DNA from: Sarcocystis neurona
Lineage: Eukaryota; Apicomplexa; Conoidasida; Eucoccidiorida; Sarcocystidae
Length of the DNA stretch: 64,000 nucleotides
NCBI GenBank assembly: GCA_000727475.1
Contig: KL647292.1
Coordinates: 4,755,162-4,819,161, forward strand
Direction: 5' to 3'
Shown here: positions 13,601-25,655 of the stretch, one piece after another
Position numbering within the stretch: the stretch's first letter is position 1
Layout of the letters: each line of letters begins with the position of its first letter
The notes under the pieces: generated by a model
What the model saw: the letters and a program-made list of their open reading frames with translations, nothing else
Told to the model about the DNA's origin: nothing
Databases searched by the model: none
Program-made: the position numbers and the translations under genes

Positions 13601-15643
13601 GCGAGACTTGAAAAGGAGGACAAAAGCATGATTTCTTACCGCAGAAGTGGAGAAAGTCTGCTTGCGGCCTCGCACACACACACACACATCGAAGCAGTAA
13701 AAATCTAGAGCTGCTCTGCTCGTAGATATACAGAAGTCTCGCTCCCCCTCGGAAAAACAAAATTTAATGTATCGAATTCGCATTGGCAGCCGCTCGTACA
13801 GTGAGGCGAGTGTTCCAGCGTCGAACGGCCCTGCGCTTCCTGCGCATACATACAGCTGGACATATTAATGGAGGGACAGATATGTCGACGTATGCAGGAA
13901 TATATGTATGCAAGCACGTTCACACACGTGTAGAATTATTTACATACGGATATATATACGCGCGTACACACAAATCTGTCCGTATATCTGAATTTCTTTC
14001 TGTGTCGCCCTCTCTCTGTCTTTCCCTCTCTCTCTCTCTATATATATATGTGCACGTGTAGATATACAAATTCTACGTATATGTACACATCGAGTGTACC
14101 AACACGTCTATGCGTACACTGGTCGACATTCGTCTGTTTATGTATATACGCGTGTTACACCGATATTTTATATATATAGACATATCGTTATGGATGCGTC
14201 TGTACGTACATACAAGCATACGCATGTATATGCATATAATTATATATACACAGATATATATGTATGCCTATATTCAGTCATATATACACCTGTCTGTATG
14301 TAAGCACGTATAAATATGATATATATATATGTATGTTTATAACGTGTCTGAGGTGGAATGTACTGCTGAAACGGAGGTGTTGTCTTTGCGAAGAACAGGA
14401 AACAACAGAGTACGCTACGTGAGAGAGTAACGACCAGCTACTTGAGTTGCTTGGCTGTGATACACACACACACACAGCAGCGGCAGCGGGGGTGTCCCAA
14501 AATCAGCTACAATGGCAGCGACGTCAGCTCAGTTCAGCAGCAGCAGCTAGTGCAGGGCTAGCAGCAGCAACAACGAAAGCGTCAGAAAGTGGCACCGCAC
14601 TAGCAGCGGCAGCAGCTAATGCACTGGTGTCCTGTCCGCTTTGCCGAGAGCAGCAGGCAAACAATGTCAGCGGCAACCGCAGCAGCTGAAGGAGCTTCAG
14701 CGTACCGCCGAGTTGGCAGGCATATCACAACGGCACCGACAGTGAGTCATCGGCAGCAGCAGGAAGGGAACGCATGTCCGGGCAGCAGCGGCAGCAGCAG
14801 ACATTTGCACTAGCAAAGGGAAGATGAGCCCGATCAAACCGAGCAGGAGGGAGTCGGCATGCGTCACGCAGCTGCAGCAACGACCATCTCAGAACACCAA
14901 GTCGAGAGTGTCAGCATGTACACGAAGAAACACAGTGCGGCGCAGCAGCATCGAGCAACCTGGCGTGAAGCCAGGGACAGCATCAGATAGAAAAAGACGC
15001 AGCTGGCGCAGCAACAGACAGGACCGCAGCAGCCGGAGCGGTAAAAACACTCCAAAAGGAAGTAGACACAAAGCAGGAGATGCTGCAGCGGGAGCAGCAG
15101 AAGGAGCGCTGGCGGCAGAAGCAGCACCCGCAGAAGCAACAGAGGCAGCTGGAGTAGAAGCTGCACCGGCAAAGTGATACTGGCGGCCGAACTGATTTTG
15201 TAGCATCGTTGTCTATGTGTGTAACCTTGATGCAGACACCCAACGTGGTCCTACTTTACTGCGGGCACGGAGGTCTGTGCTTCAACTGCGCACAAACGTG
15301 CTTTCACAGGTTCGTCTTTGGTAGTGAAAAATAACTCGCGTGCTCGGCATGAAGCTATTGTATTACATATGCTTTTCCATATGTTCAGGTACATGTGAGT
15401 GTATATATATATATGTTTATGTATATGCCTATATATGTGGCTGCACCTATGTGCGGTGATGTGAAATCGCAGTACGCAGGATCCGTAAAGAGATACAGGC
15501 TGGACGCAGTGGCGTGGGCGTCGAGTGGGCATACGAAGCTGCGCAGAAGGCAACATTCTAGCGTTGCTGGTGTGTCAGTGTGTCGGTACTGCCGTGGAGG
15601 AGACCGCTGTTTATGTTGGGGCTACGTGGGTGTGAAGTGTTAG
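7620..15643 (+). CDS. Multi-pass membrane RING-finger protein (putative E3 ubiquitin ligase), three exons
   Basis: Exons are 7620-12176, 15236-15309 and 15562-15643; phases agree (0, then 2+1), giving about 1,570 residues. The start is the first ATG of the open frame. Hydrophobic segments lie near residues 21-48, 54-74, 94-128, 294-315, 326-352 and 470-497. The rest of exon 1 is Ala-, Gln-, Glu- and Ser/Arg-rich repeat. The C-terminus gives a complete C3HC4 RING: CIIC at about 1513-1516, then CGH (1528-1530), C1534, C1537 and CRYC (1551-1554). RING proteins of this kind recruit an E2 and direct ubiquitin transfer; a membrane-anchored one would act at an organelle or ER surface. The spacing of membrane segments and a SYWAVP motif recall the TMEM185/fragile-X-F family, which in some protists and plants carries a C-terminal RING; that link is inference. 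Exon 1 and the RING are firm. The N-terminus and the absence of further introns inside exon 1 are not. Confidence 0.75.
11580..11642 (+). repeat. 21-bp in-frame minisatellite coding Ala-Glu-Ile/Thr-Gly-Ala-Ala-Ala
   Basis: Three consecutive 21-bp units (start GCAGAAATAGGAGCAGCAGCA; the second has ACA for ATA) inside exon 1 of the RING gene. Each unit codes seven residues, AE(I/T)GAAA. The period is a multiple of three, as expected for a repeat tolerated in coding sequence, and it sits in the longer Ala/Glu-rich stretch before the RING. Confidence 0.85.
12366..12550. repeat. TA/TG/CA microsatellites in the RING-gene intron
   Basis: Runs of TATATA, ACATATAT and TCTCTCTC between about 12376 and 12460 and again at 12515-12540. 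They lie just after the donor of the long intron and are typical of non-coding DNA in this window. Confidence 0.8.
12708..13480 (-). CDS. Possible C-terminal exons of a minus-strand gene inside the RING-gene intron
   Basis: Read on the minus strand. About 13462-13365 codes YSSIDSVTALHSKRLNNL and more. 13209-13176 codes THMRNKLAA. 13100-12980 codes 39 codons (GGQLRLRGQVYPVSF, then NNGFIALSLRDEG). 12822-12708 codes RAAALQVAATQ through RPYIRRATKY and a stop. The last three pieces join without frame loss (A+GC, AC+G) at GT-AG borders. I recognise no family. Against it, the last intron is purine-rich on this strand, while the plus strand of the same stretch has a good donor (CTG|GTAAGT at 12843) and a strong pyrimidine tract ending TAG at 12959. 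A plus-strand transcript there is therefore an alternative. Confidence 0.35.
13930..14340. repeat. Dense TA/TG/CA microsatellite block
   Basis: A CT-rich run at about 14005-14040 is followed by (TA)n at 14040-14050 and repeated TATATA/CATATG motifs to 14335. It lies inside the long RING-gene intron. Confidence 0.8.
14475..15180. repeat. CAG/GCA triplet-rich tract within an intron
   Basis: Imperfect CAG repeats keep several frames open on both strands. One plus frame contains ALVSCPLCREQQ at about 14625-14660, which mimics the end of a RING. Another ends in an Ala/Glu-rich run and a stop at 15175-15177. The RING of the flanking gene is already complete without this tract, so I read it as intronic repeat or an alternative exon. 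Confidence 0.55.
15236..15309 (+). CDS. RING gene exon 2 (central zinc ligands)
   Basis: Preceded by TGATGCAG and followed by CACAG|GTTCGT. In phase with exon 1 (ends CAGCGT|GTGAGA at 12176) it codes 24 residues, including VVLLYCGHGGLCFNC. This supplies ligands C3, H4, C5 and C6 of a C3HC4 RING. Joined to exon 1 the spacing is C-x2-C-x11-C-x1-H-x3-C-x2-C, within the family range. Domain continuity is the main evidence for the 3,059-bp intron. Confidence 0.75.
15562..15643 (+). CDS. RING gene exon 3 (last two zinc ligands and stop)
   Basis: Acceptor ATTCTAG; one base completes the split codon from exon 2, and the frame runs through CRYCRGG to a TAG at 15641-15643. CRYC supplies ligands C7 and C8. 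A short Cys-containing tail (CLCWGYVGVKC) follows. The acceptor has a poor pyrimidine tract. A later start at the next AG would break the phase, so this choice rests on phase and on the ligands. Confidence 0.6.
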
Positions 15644-18600
15644 CTGCCCGTGCTGCTGGGATAGACTTCAGGTGGTAGTAGTGGTAACGCGGGGAGACGT
15701 GAGCTGCTTTTCCGACACTACGCTGCTCGACAGGCTGGTCTGGCAGCTGCTGTTGCTGTTAGATCTATAGCCGACGTTGCCAATCCTGATGGGAGTTCTG
15801 CTTGGTTGCGGGTGTGTAGTGACTCCGGCTGCTGCTTCTGCTTGACGCCCTTTTGCTGTTGTGGTGACTGTGTCGGCTGGCTGCTGCTGTTGAGTTCGTA
15901 CCCCCTGCTGCGCCGGTCGTAGACGCTGCTGCTGCGGTGATGCTGCTGCGGGTGCGGGACGTACGGTGTGGGTGCTTCGGGTTTTTCTCCTGTGTTCAAG
16001 CTGTTGCAAGTACTGCTGTGGCTTCTGTTGCAGAAGCGGATGCTGTCCGACTTGCAGACGCCGTGTGAAAGGAGTAGTGCAGCTGGACAGCAGCACTGGA
16101 GACAGGAGCGGTGGCAGCAGCGGCAACCGTACTTCACAGCGGAAAGAAGTTGTTACTGCAACTGTCAAAGACGTTTCAAAGCCCTAAAATGCTAGAATCG
16201 GCGTGTTTATACATGCGCGTAGAAAATCACGCATACTTGTGTGTATATCTTCTCGTGTGTAGACACAGGTAAAGACTACGCACGCACGGATGTAGAATTA
16301 CGTCCTTGTGTATGGAGTATCTGTAGTCATATATAGGCCTTAGTGTATATGATACGCCACGTGTCATTGTGCGCGGATGGCTGTATGTGGCATTGTGTGC
16401 GGATGGCTGTATGTGTTCCTGCGCTGTTGTACAACTACCTGTACAAGTATGTGGATGTATATATAGATACAACTGTACATATGCATGTGCACAACAGCCA
16501 GTTTTTTTATAGAGAAAAGAGAATGTGTTCTGTACAAAGAAGAACTAACCAGGTACAGTGCATCGTTTATAGCACTAGCACTCCCATGTATAAGAAAAAC
16601 GCCCCTGCTATAGGGGTCCGAAAGGTAATGGGAAACATCTGTAGAAGACTCCCGGTGGTATGTGCACGCGGCTACATCGCTAGTGCGCAGGGGTGGATCC
16701 GGTCCTCCACTTTAGAGCAAGACACAAACTTCGGGATAAGTGTTTCTCTTTATGATACTGGTATATATATTTATATATTAGTGAGTTATTTGCGCTGCGT
16801 GTATGTGTAGTTAAATGGCGTGATGGCATTTTTTTGGCGTGCAGAAGCATTTCATGGGAGAATGCAGCGCCGCAGCAGTGCACAAATTTGGCGCCTGGTG
16901 ATATCCGTGTTAAAAGGGAAATCCATTTCACGTGACGCTATTTCAAATCGCGTGGTACATTGTCGGATGTTACGTTTTTAGGTGTCAGCGGTGCAAGAAC
17001 ATCCCTCCAGTTCTGCGTATCTTTTCCCATCTTCCACCTATCTTCTTACGTAGTTTTTCTCCCTTTCTAGCCTTCATTTTATTTTGTGCCCTATCTACAT
17101 TTTTCGTCTCTGTACATGAAAGTATATATATACGTATATCCCAAGGACAGCCTTCCGTAAATTAACGTCCCTTGAAGCCAGGAAAACCCGGAAGTCGACG
17201 CTGCCACTTGTAGCGCAATATACAAATATCCTTGTTGTGCCGCTCTTTCAGCAGAGATATCACCAACTCGAAAAGCGCTCTGCAAGGAGACGTCCTAGAC
17301 AATACTTTGTGTACGTTGTCGCAAGCTGTATGAGAGTATTCATGTGGTGTCACCTAGGGTGCGCTCTGCTTCTGCGTGAGAGAACAGCCAAGGTGGGAGA
17401 CAGTGCGCGTGGCATGAAATCGTTACAGGAGATGACCTGTACATTGAATAAAGTTTAACCACAGCTTTCGGGTGTGTACTAGGTAAATCCTTCTCAACTG
17501 GGAAGTGAGTGCTTAAGGTCTCAGCGGACGCGTTCCGTTTCCTGTCAAGGCGGGTACAATTTGCTGTTCAACTCCTCCCTAAGTGATGATACACTTTAAC
17601 AATTTGAGTACTAAAACATCCGAAACGGCTTTGTTTATAGATTTTAAAGCAGAGCTGACAAGGTGAAGGTCAGGCGCGCAATTTTTCACCGTTCCCACCG
17701 CAGAATATCACGTACGTGACCTATCAGTAAGTAGCCGTTCCTTGGACTAACACTGTATCACCTTCCGCTGTGCCCAGACGCTAGTAGACGAATTTTGGCA
17801 GAATTTGTTGCGAGTGTTTTAGGTGAAGAGATTCTGCAGGGGGGCCGTCAATTTCGTCGTGGAAAGGTCAAAGGAATACAAATTCCTGGTTGAAGGCTCC
17901 CACGGAGGGGTGATGCGTAACCTGGGTCACTTTCGCATACGGAGGAGGAACCCACAAGGTTTGTGTCGGAGGAAATGACACGCAGATAGGTGACTTTCTG
18001 TAGATGATACGATCGACTGCACACATACATAGTAGCAGAGACAGGCAGACACGGATGCAACGAACTAATACATATATAGAGAGATTTCTGCACGTCGGTG
18101 AAACCAGTCGCTGGTGTGCTGTGCTATCAATAACGGGAAGCCGATGATTTCTCTCAATTATACAAGTATGCGTATGTGTGTGTGCGTGTGTACGTGTGCG
18201 TTTGCGTGCGTCTCACGCCACACGTAGACTTCACGTGTTTTCAGTCGGGCCGTCCGGCTGCATACATCTTATCCAGAACGTATCTCGGCTTCTTCCTGGG
18301 TAGACGATGTGTGTACGACAGGCTCGTAATCTGCATGATACGGCAATGCCTGAAGGACAGGCAGCGCAGTCGCTTCATCTGACAGTCGACGCCTCTGGGC
18401 GGGGCTCAGGAAACATTATTTCCCCAGTGAAACTCTCGTAAAGTCACCTCCCCGCGAGTACACCGTTTGTTTTCATGGCTGAAGGGCTTGTGCGCATGCG
18501 TCGCTAAGTCTCTGTCCTCCTTAGCGTGGAAACGTATCTTGCACTTCAAAGTACGCAAGGTGTGACCTTTTTCGGCTTGTCTTCTGTGATCCATCCGTGT

Positions 18601-20973
18601 GAATCGAAGTGAATCTGTCTTCTTGTGGTGTTCGTATGCAGACATAGAATATGCATACCAGTGACCAACACTGTGCAGCCATACAGGCTGCATTGCAAGT
18701 GCGTCGCCTAGCTTTCCTACACGTCCGGGGCTCGAGGATACGCTGGCACGTACAAGCAAATCACTTGTTTAATCACCTGGCACTCTGAGTACGCACTGGC
18801 CCCCCGGGCGGCATTGTCAAAGCGCTCAGCCTGGTGAATGTACAGAAGCCCTAACTAGCATTTTACGTGAGCGTAGGCAGCGCCTGCACTCGTGTTCACT
18901 TGTGAAAAAACCTCCGGAAGCCCTTCCTGTCTCTCGCTGCCTGACGGTCTGCTACTGCATTGATCCGCACGTAATATTCACCCGCCGTGCAGAGTGTTTC
19001 ACATGCTTGGGAGAGTAGTTACTGTGGAAGCGTCAATGCTTTACCGTTGTTGAACTCCGTCTGCAAGGATAGGACACGGTATAGCCAGTGAATACTCTTT
19101 TCTTGAACCCCTCGACAGCTTGCCTGTGAACAATGCATGCTACATTATCATTAATCTCCGGACGGTTTCTACACGGTAGAAGCAGTGGGTGCTGGTTCTT
19201 CGCAATCGTTGATACCCTGGGGTTCCATAAGGAGCAGACGTGTTCAACAGGAGACGGTAACAACTCTGTTCACGGAAAAGTTGGAAAAAGTGGGAGAGAG
19301 CGTGGCAAGCGAGATCGCCGTGGAAAACAGACGCTTTTGTCTGGTAGTCCTCTGTCTTCCACAGCGTTACGGCAAAATTCACGGGAAGGCATAGCAGACA
19401 AAGTGGTACCTACTGCAGGAAAAACAAGCCTCAACCGAAGACAGATCAACGGCGACGCATTGACGAAACGAGCTTTCAAAGAATAGATAGAGTTTGCGCC
19501 CATCTCAACGTAAGCTAGCTAATCCGTCACTCAACACGGAAATTCAGCAAATGGAAAGTCGTGAGCAAATTTTGCGCGTATTTACTCCGCAGGAACTGGT
19601 AGTTGCCGCATCACTCAGGAGGGACACTGTCAAAAAAGGGGGTGCTATTTGCCGGTTGACGTTCGCATACACCCCCAGCTAGCTACATGCCTTGGGCCGT
19701 CCAGGCCGCATCTTCTCTTTACGGCTGCGCGCCCGGCGCCGGGATGTTTCTCGACAAGAGAGAAGGATAATCCAGGAAGCAGTACTGGTTTCACGAGTGG
19801 AGAGACTGACTCGGAGTCGACCTCCTCCGGAAATCATGAATTCGAAAAATACGCGTATCCTCACCAAGGGGGAAACCCTTCTGTAAAATTCCGTTATCAC
19901 TCTGGGCCGCCGCTGCTAGTCCATACCACCGACTGCTGGTCAGTCGCATACATTTCGTTCCATTGACGCGCTGACGAGACACACCCGACAGAAAGAAGAC
20001 AGCGCTGCACGAACAGTGCAAAGGCTTCTCCGAAGGCCTTTATTCGACACAACTACCAACATCCATCAGCTATTCTTATCCTCTTACACGTCGAACTTCG
20101 TCCCCGATGAATCACTTTACAATCCTTGCAAAAGCTGCTGGTATCTTTCCGACAAATCAAGACTTCGACATTTGATCGTCACTCTCGTGCGTATTACGAA
20201 ACGGACCCAACAACATGTTCACTCACCGTCGGCACCCACAAGAACACGGATAAACATAGAAGCGCATCGCGTCGGGACATTCGTATCTGTAACTGAAGAT
20301 GTGTCCGTGTGTATACATGTAATGATTTACTACCACGCGAAGACGCGAGGGGATCCAGAGACGCGACTGCGCGGGCTACATCGTGGGCCCACAAATAAAG
20401 TAAAAAGCATGTACTGTGCACAAAAACCTGTACAACTGAGTAGACTCATGACAGACGGGACAGAGCCGGAAGTACAGCTACTCCATCGCAGCGTCCGCAT
20501 ACGTTGTGGCAGCCCGCACCCATCCACCATACTTTAGATTTGAGTGTCACACACTTTACAGTGTCCAGGAAGCCACAAACGTGTGTGCACACATCACTTT
20601 TCTACCCTTCTGCAGCGGGTGCAAGACACTTGCGCCCTTATGTGTAACTTAAAGCTTCAAAAATTGTGAATAGTACAGGCGCGGGAAGATATCACCAACT
20701 TCAGCGGAAGCACACCCTTCTCCTGCAGTGCCTGAATGCCAGACCAACAACACGGACGTCAAATGTCGAGCACTGTACGCGTATACTAAGGAAGGAGGCC
20801 GTCGCCGTCTGAACACGTGCATGGGGACGGGGACACACGCACACGACGTAAACCTGGGCTCTTACCTTTGTTGACACACACAAAAGTACACAGTGTATAT
20901 ATATATATATGCATATGAAATGGTACATGGTCCTGCACATACCCATCTACCTGTGCCACAATCAACACGATAG
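15644..20973. other. No gene assigned; triplet-rich patch then non-repetitive DNA
   Basis: About 15715-16110 is CTG/CAG-rich, with frames open on both strands. 16200-16500 and 16760-16790 carry TA/TG microsatellites. From about 17.4 to 20.9 kb the DNA is nearly free of simple repeats. Its open frames (for example 19133-19486, 20016-20537 and 18406-18759 on the minus strand) are within chance length and show no motif. The stretch next to 20974 is the 3' flank of the Ubc13 gene and might hold a missing last exon of it. Confidence 0.45.
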
Positions 20974-23900
20974 TTAACGAACTTTACCCATTAATTCTGC
21001 GTCTTTCCGGTTGTTTTTAAAATGATCAGCAATGCGAGCGTCTAGAGGATCCTCCGGTTCCGGTGCCGACAGCAGCGCTTGTATGGATAGCAACACTGTT
21101 CTTATCTGCAACGCTGGGCTCCATTTATCCTTCAGAATATCCATGCAGATACGTCCCAGCGCATCCTACGAACATTCCGACATTTCCATATCAACATATA
21201 CATATATGTACATGTTTGTAGAGATACAAGAACAAGCACATATTAAGATGGGTATTTTCGCAGCGAGAAACAGCACACATATGTAGGTGCCCAGCGTGTG
21301 TGAACGGCACCATGCTGCGCCTTTTACCGACCCTCTGTAACTCCGGTGCACAGGTCCCGATTAGTCGTATGTCCACACTGACACAACGCCACATACAGGC
21401 GCACTGTGACAGAAACGGATAGCTGTGCGGAGTATGTGTACCGTCTTCCCCGCCGTAGGTACTTGCGTGCGCCAGACGCAGCTGGATACACGCTCCTCCG
21501 CATGGCGGACATATACACGTAAAACCACTATTCTGGGTATTCACGTTCATGCACACGCACGCATCCGTAGCTCCAGAAGGCACCTCTACACGGGGAATCA
21601 ACCCGCAATTTGTCGTGCCTAGGTCAATGCATGTACGTATCTTCAGCAACAGAGATGCACCTACAGATGACAAAATGTTTTAATACAGCGGAGGACTGCA
21701 CCGAGTCTGGCAGGATGTGCACTTCAGCGTCGGTGAGCACGAGAAACTAGAACAACATCGTATTATATCCACCTGAATTTCACTGGACATACCCAGACAT
21801 ATACATATGTATACATGTATATTTATGTAGGGCGGTTACGAACGCCACTTGTGTAAACACACGTTTACAAATGACAAGCGTGTACACAGATGCAACGGTA
21901 CGGCCACATAGCGTATTGTTCCACAACAATTTTCCGTTACCTTCTGCCCTTCCCCTTGCCACACAAACTACCACTCCACACGGTTGGAGATCCCCCCCAC
22001 CTGTCCCTTCTGCATGTGCCTTCCTGTATATAAGTACTTGTACATTTCCAGATGTTCACATGTGCATATACACATTCAGACATATTCCTGTACGCAGATA
22101 TATGAGGGCGCACAAGCCGTCTCCGAGTTCCTTCCTCCTGTTTGTCCAAACCTACACAATGATGTAGAATTTAAACACAGATTTTACGATGTTAACCTAT
22201 CACGCTTATCATGCGGGACGTATCTATACATTCACGTATGTGCACCTAAATTTATATATACATATATATATATATCACTGTACATTACCCCAAGGTATAC
22301 ACCGCATACATACATATATATACACCTATATGACATATCATATCTATTGATGCGTTCATTCACCTAATAATTCGATTGTAATGCTTACGATGTTGGGGTG
22401 GTAGATCTTTGTGAGAAAACGAACTTTCGGCGGTTCCATCGGGTAAGCCTCCGGTAGAAATAATTCCAGTTTGTACTGCCCTCCTGCATGAATTGCATCA
22501 TCACCACCCACAGCGCAGCGCGAAAAAAATGTCTCTCTCCTTTGTGTCACGCACCTTCTCTGCCCCAACCAGCTGCGCGCACGTGTAAAAGAGTTCAGAC
22601 GGGATCCTACGCATCTGCAGAAAAAAGGCCGTCGACTCTCTGTAGTACGCGTGCGTGAGCAACGTAAGTACATTCGTGAAGGTTCACGCACGTGCACAAA
22701 CACGAAAGTGGCTCCACTTTCTCTTCGGAGAACTCCACATCGAAGTGCATAGTCGGGTGCAGCAACAGGGACATGGAACGGGAGCAGCAGCAGCACCACT
22801 GCACCGAGCCCCGTTGACGTCTGCCCATCCTCGCAGACCAGAATCTTGCGAGCAAGAAACGTCCATTTGTTGCGGCTGTGGGAGACATGGAAGAAAAACG
22901 CTTCGCGCACACACAAACGCACTCGGAATTGGAGCTGTCACATACACGTCGCTACGTCCACGTAGAGAGACCAGAAAGGAGGGACAACTACATATAAATA
23001 TGCGCACACTCTAGCGCACGCAGACATCTTCTGTTGCTTCCTACCTTCGTAGGGCGTCCCCACAGGTCCTCCCATGCATATTTTGAAGTGCCGGTAATTA
23101 TTGCGTTCAGGAGCAGCAGTGATTCCAGGAGCTGAAGAACCCCCAGCAGGACAGCACGAGCGTAGCAATGCTATTCTTTTCCGCGCAGGTGCGCCGAGAA
23201 GAGTACATGCGGCCCTGAAGCACCGTCAGCACGCATTTCTTGCAATTACTGCGCAGAAGAGACATGCAGAACGTTCTTCTCAACTGCAAACGCAACAGAA
23301 AAACGGCAAACTTCCCCGTCTTTCCTCCTGGACTTATCAAACTAACATCTTGGGGCTCTCAGCTTCAGGACGTAGGTACGTGTGAATACCCTCCTTCCAC
23401 GCCCATATGCGTATACACCCACCTACAGGCACGTGCGAATAGGTGTATCAGCACTTTTCACGTAGACGTTCGAGTAGTCGAGAAATTAACGAAGACTCGC
23501 CACTTTCCCAAGTAAACCCCGGGCCTCTCTCGTGTACTGCACCAGAAAACTCGTCCGTAGATGCCCAGGAATACGCGCACCCAGATGTATGTGTGCGCCT
23601 CCTCCTTTCAGACCTCCCGAGGCAAACGAAGGTGCCTGCACGAGACGGAAGCCGTGGAGGTATAGGTGAGTAAACGGCCGCCTGCCGAAGGATCAAGTTT
23701 TCACTTCTCTCTCTGTCTCTCTCTCTAAGAAACAGATGACAAGTCGTACGCGTCTCATACACACTTGTGTATGCTTGCTCTCAATAGAAGGTAAAGATAA
23801 GCGCCTTCTGATATGGACGTTCACGTAGACGTGTACACACATATGCGTATACATTCGCAGAGAAAGAAGTAGACGAGTATTTAATCGGCGACGTCCAGCG

Positions 23901-24203
23901 TCTCCTCCAAGAAAAAGCAACACGCGTATGTGCGGCTTTATTCCACAACTTCAGCAATCTGTATGCATAGATTTACACATGCACACATATGTATACGCGT
24001 ATCTGTGGTGTTGATTGCTACTTTTTTATACAGATATGTACAACGATATAGGAAGTAGGTATACGCAGATCTGGATACACAGACATACACATGTAACCCC
24101 ACGAGCTGCAGGAACGGACGTGTTCACGTATACAGGGGAAAGGCTTACGAGGCTCGTTGGCAAGATTTTGTGTTTCTTTCTCAATGCGCTTAGGAATCGA
24201 CAT
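20974..24203 (-). CDS. UBC13: Ubiquitin-conjugating enzyme E2, Ubc13/UBE2N type, four exons
   Basis: Minus-strand exons are 24203-24149, 23131-23045, 22483-22389 and 21165-20974; all borders are GT-AG and the phases agree, giving 142 residues. Exon 1 begins [18 protein letters not shown]. Exon 2 gives [16 protein letters not shown]. Exon 3 runs to the HPN motif (76-78). Exon 4 begins [15 protein letters not shown] with the catalytic Cys at 86. The [20 protein letters not shown] block separates Ubc13 from UbcH5-type E2s. Residues that in human Ubc13 contact the UEV partner Mms2 (Glu55, Phe57, Arg70) are kept as Glu54, Phe56 and Arg69. Ubc13 with a UEV builds Lys63-linked ubiquitin chains in DNA damage tolerance and signalling. 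The protein ends at [14 protein letters not shown], about ten residues short of the usual 150-153, so the last helix is missing unless a further exon exists (GGTAAAG could be a donor). Confidence 0.92.
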
Positions 24204-24521
24204 TTTCCCTGAAGAAAAAGAGGCCCCGCTGCTGAGACAGTTGGTGCTAATGCTGCAGAGAAAACGGACGAAAAGGTGAAGGAAAGGAAAAGAGTCGCGG
24301 TCTTCAAGAAGCACCAGGGGGATGTGGACCACAACCTTCCGTACACCAGTATACACACATACGCGTACGGGCATTTTTGCAAAGCGTGTTATACGACGCA
24401 TCAGACGGATACCCCACGCAATACATTCACACATGTTGTCCATTCATACACACAGAGAGCCACATACAACTATGTACTCCAGACACGCATAACAAATACC
24501 TGCACACCACACATACGTGTA

Positions 24522-24625
24522 CACAGTAGGGGGGTACGTATAATATATACGTAGACAGTAGCGAGGTATGTATACTATATTTAGGTGTGTGCACAGTACG
24601 GGGGTACGTATAATATATATATGTA
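24522..24625. repeat. Degenerate ~35-bp direct repeat (three copies)
   Basis: Copies start near 24522, 24555 and 24592. The outer two share CACAGTA followed by GGGGGTACGTATAATATATA; the middle one is diverged. They end in TA-rich DNA, so part of the likeness is microsatellite. Confidence 0.6.
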
Positions 24626-24893
24626 TGCATGCACACTCTATATATGCATACAGGTACATAAGTAGACTGGCATCTTACTTGTGGGTACAGACAGGCATCC
24701 ATCTACAACCTCCTGACGCACATGACGGGTTGCTGCAGAGCAGCTTTTTGTCAGCAACAGGAACGGGCTTGTTGCCGTGGACAGCACTTTCCACACAGGT
24801 GGACACACGACGCACACACTACTCCTAGAGAAATTAGGTGACTCGTGTACCTCCGCCCTCAACGAGGGCATTAATTTACACTTCCCTTTACAG

Positions 24894-24980
24894 GAATACG
24901 GATATCAACCTTATATCCCCTGCGGACACCTCCAAGTAGGACATATTTCAACTTCGTCAAATTTCGACACCTTCCTCCAG
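24894..24980 (+). CDS. Candidate internal exon, unknown protein
   Basis: Bordered by a pyrimidine-rich acceptor (ACTTCCCTTTACAG) and a consensus donor (CTCCAG|GTAAGC). Phase 0 throughout, 29 codons beginning EYGYQPYIPCGHLQVGHIS. It would splice in frame to the candidate exon at 25656. No family is recognised, and only the splice signals support it. Confidence 0.3.
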
Positions 24981-25655
24981 GTAAGCCTTATGCCTGGACG
25001 TATCGTCTCTCTCCACATGTCCACATATATATATAATATATATACGAAAGGCCCAGCGAGTAGTGTACTATAGATTATGTTCTCAACTTCCCCATTTAGG
25101 CATTTCTATCACGTAATTCTGTCTGACTTGAAGCACTCTTCCCCCTCAGCCACCTGAGAAGATAACTTGATGTCACTAAGATCGTTTTGTGGACTTCGCG
25201 TTCTCTCGACCTGTTAAAAGTCGAAGGTGTCTTAACAACGGTTTCCCCAACTTCACACAACGCGCGGAAGTTTAACGGACCCCTTCGTTTTTCTCAAGCG
25301 CCTGCATTTCTGCGACCTCCTCCCCAACCCCCCCCCCCCCCTCCCCACCCAAGAGAGGTGTTGACCTGCAACCCTGCTTTCTTTTGTCGTTGCTTTTCTG
25401 CGGACTGTCAAAAAACGTTTTTGACAGGTGGGTCCTTTTGAAGGAAGATGCACACGATGTACTGCAACCATTCTGACCTGCAAGCATTTGTATGGGGAGA
25501 AAGGGTGACAAATGTGAATCATTCAAACCAACTCTCTTTCCCAAGCCCCACGGTGGTTACCACGAATACTTCTGGATAAGTGCAAACTCCACAAAGCTTG
25601 GCGACCACGTTCGGCAGAGTCCGCATAACTCTTCACTCTTCACCTCGCGTTCCAG

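Noticed and set aside
14625..14660. CPLCRE as the end of the flanking RING finger
   Set aside because: It lies upstream of the exon carrying CGHGGLCFNC, so it cannot follow it in a transcript. CRYC at 15562-15643 completes the domain in phase.
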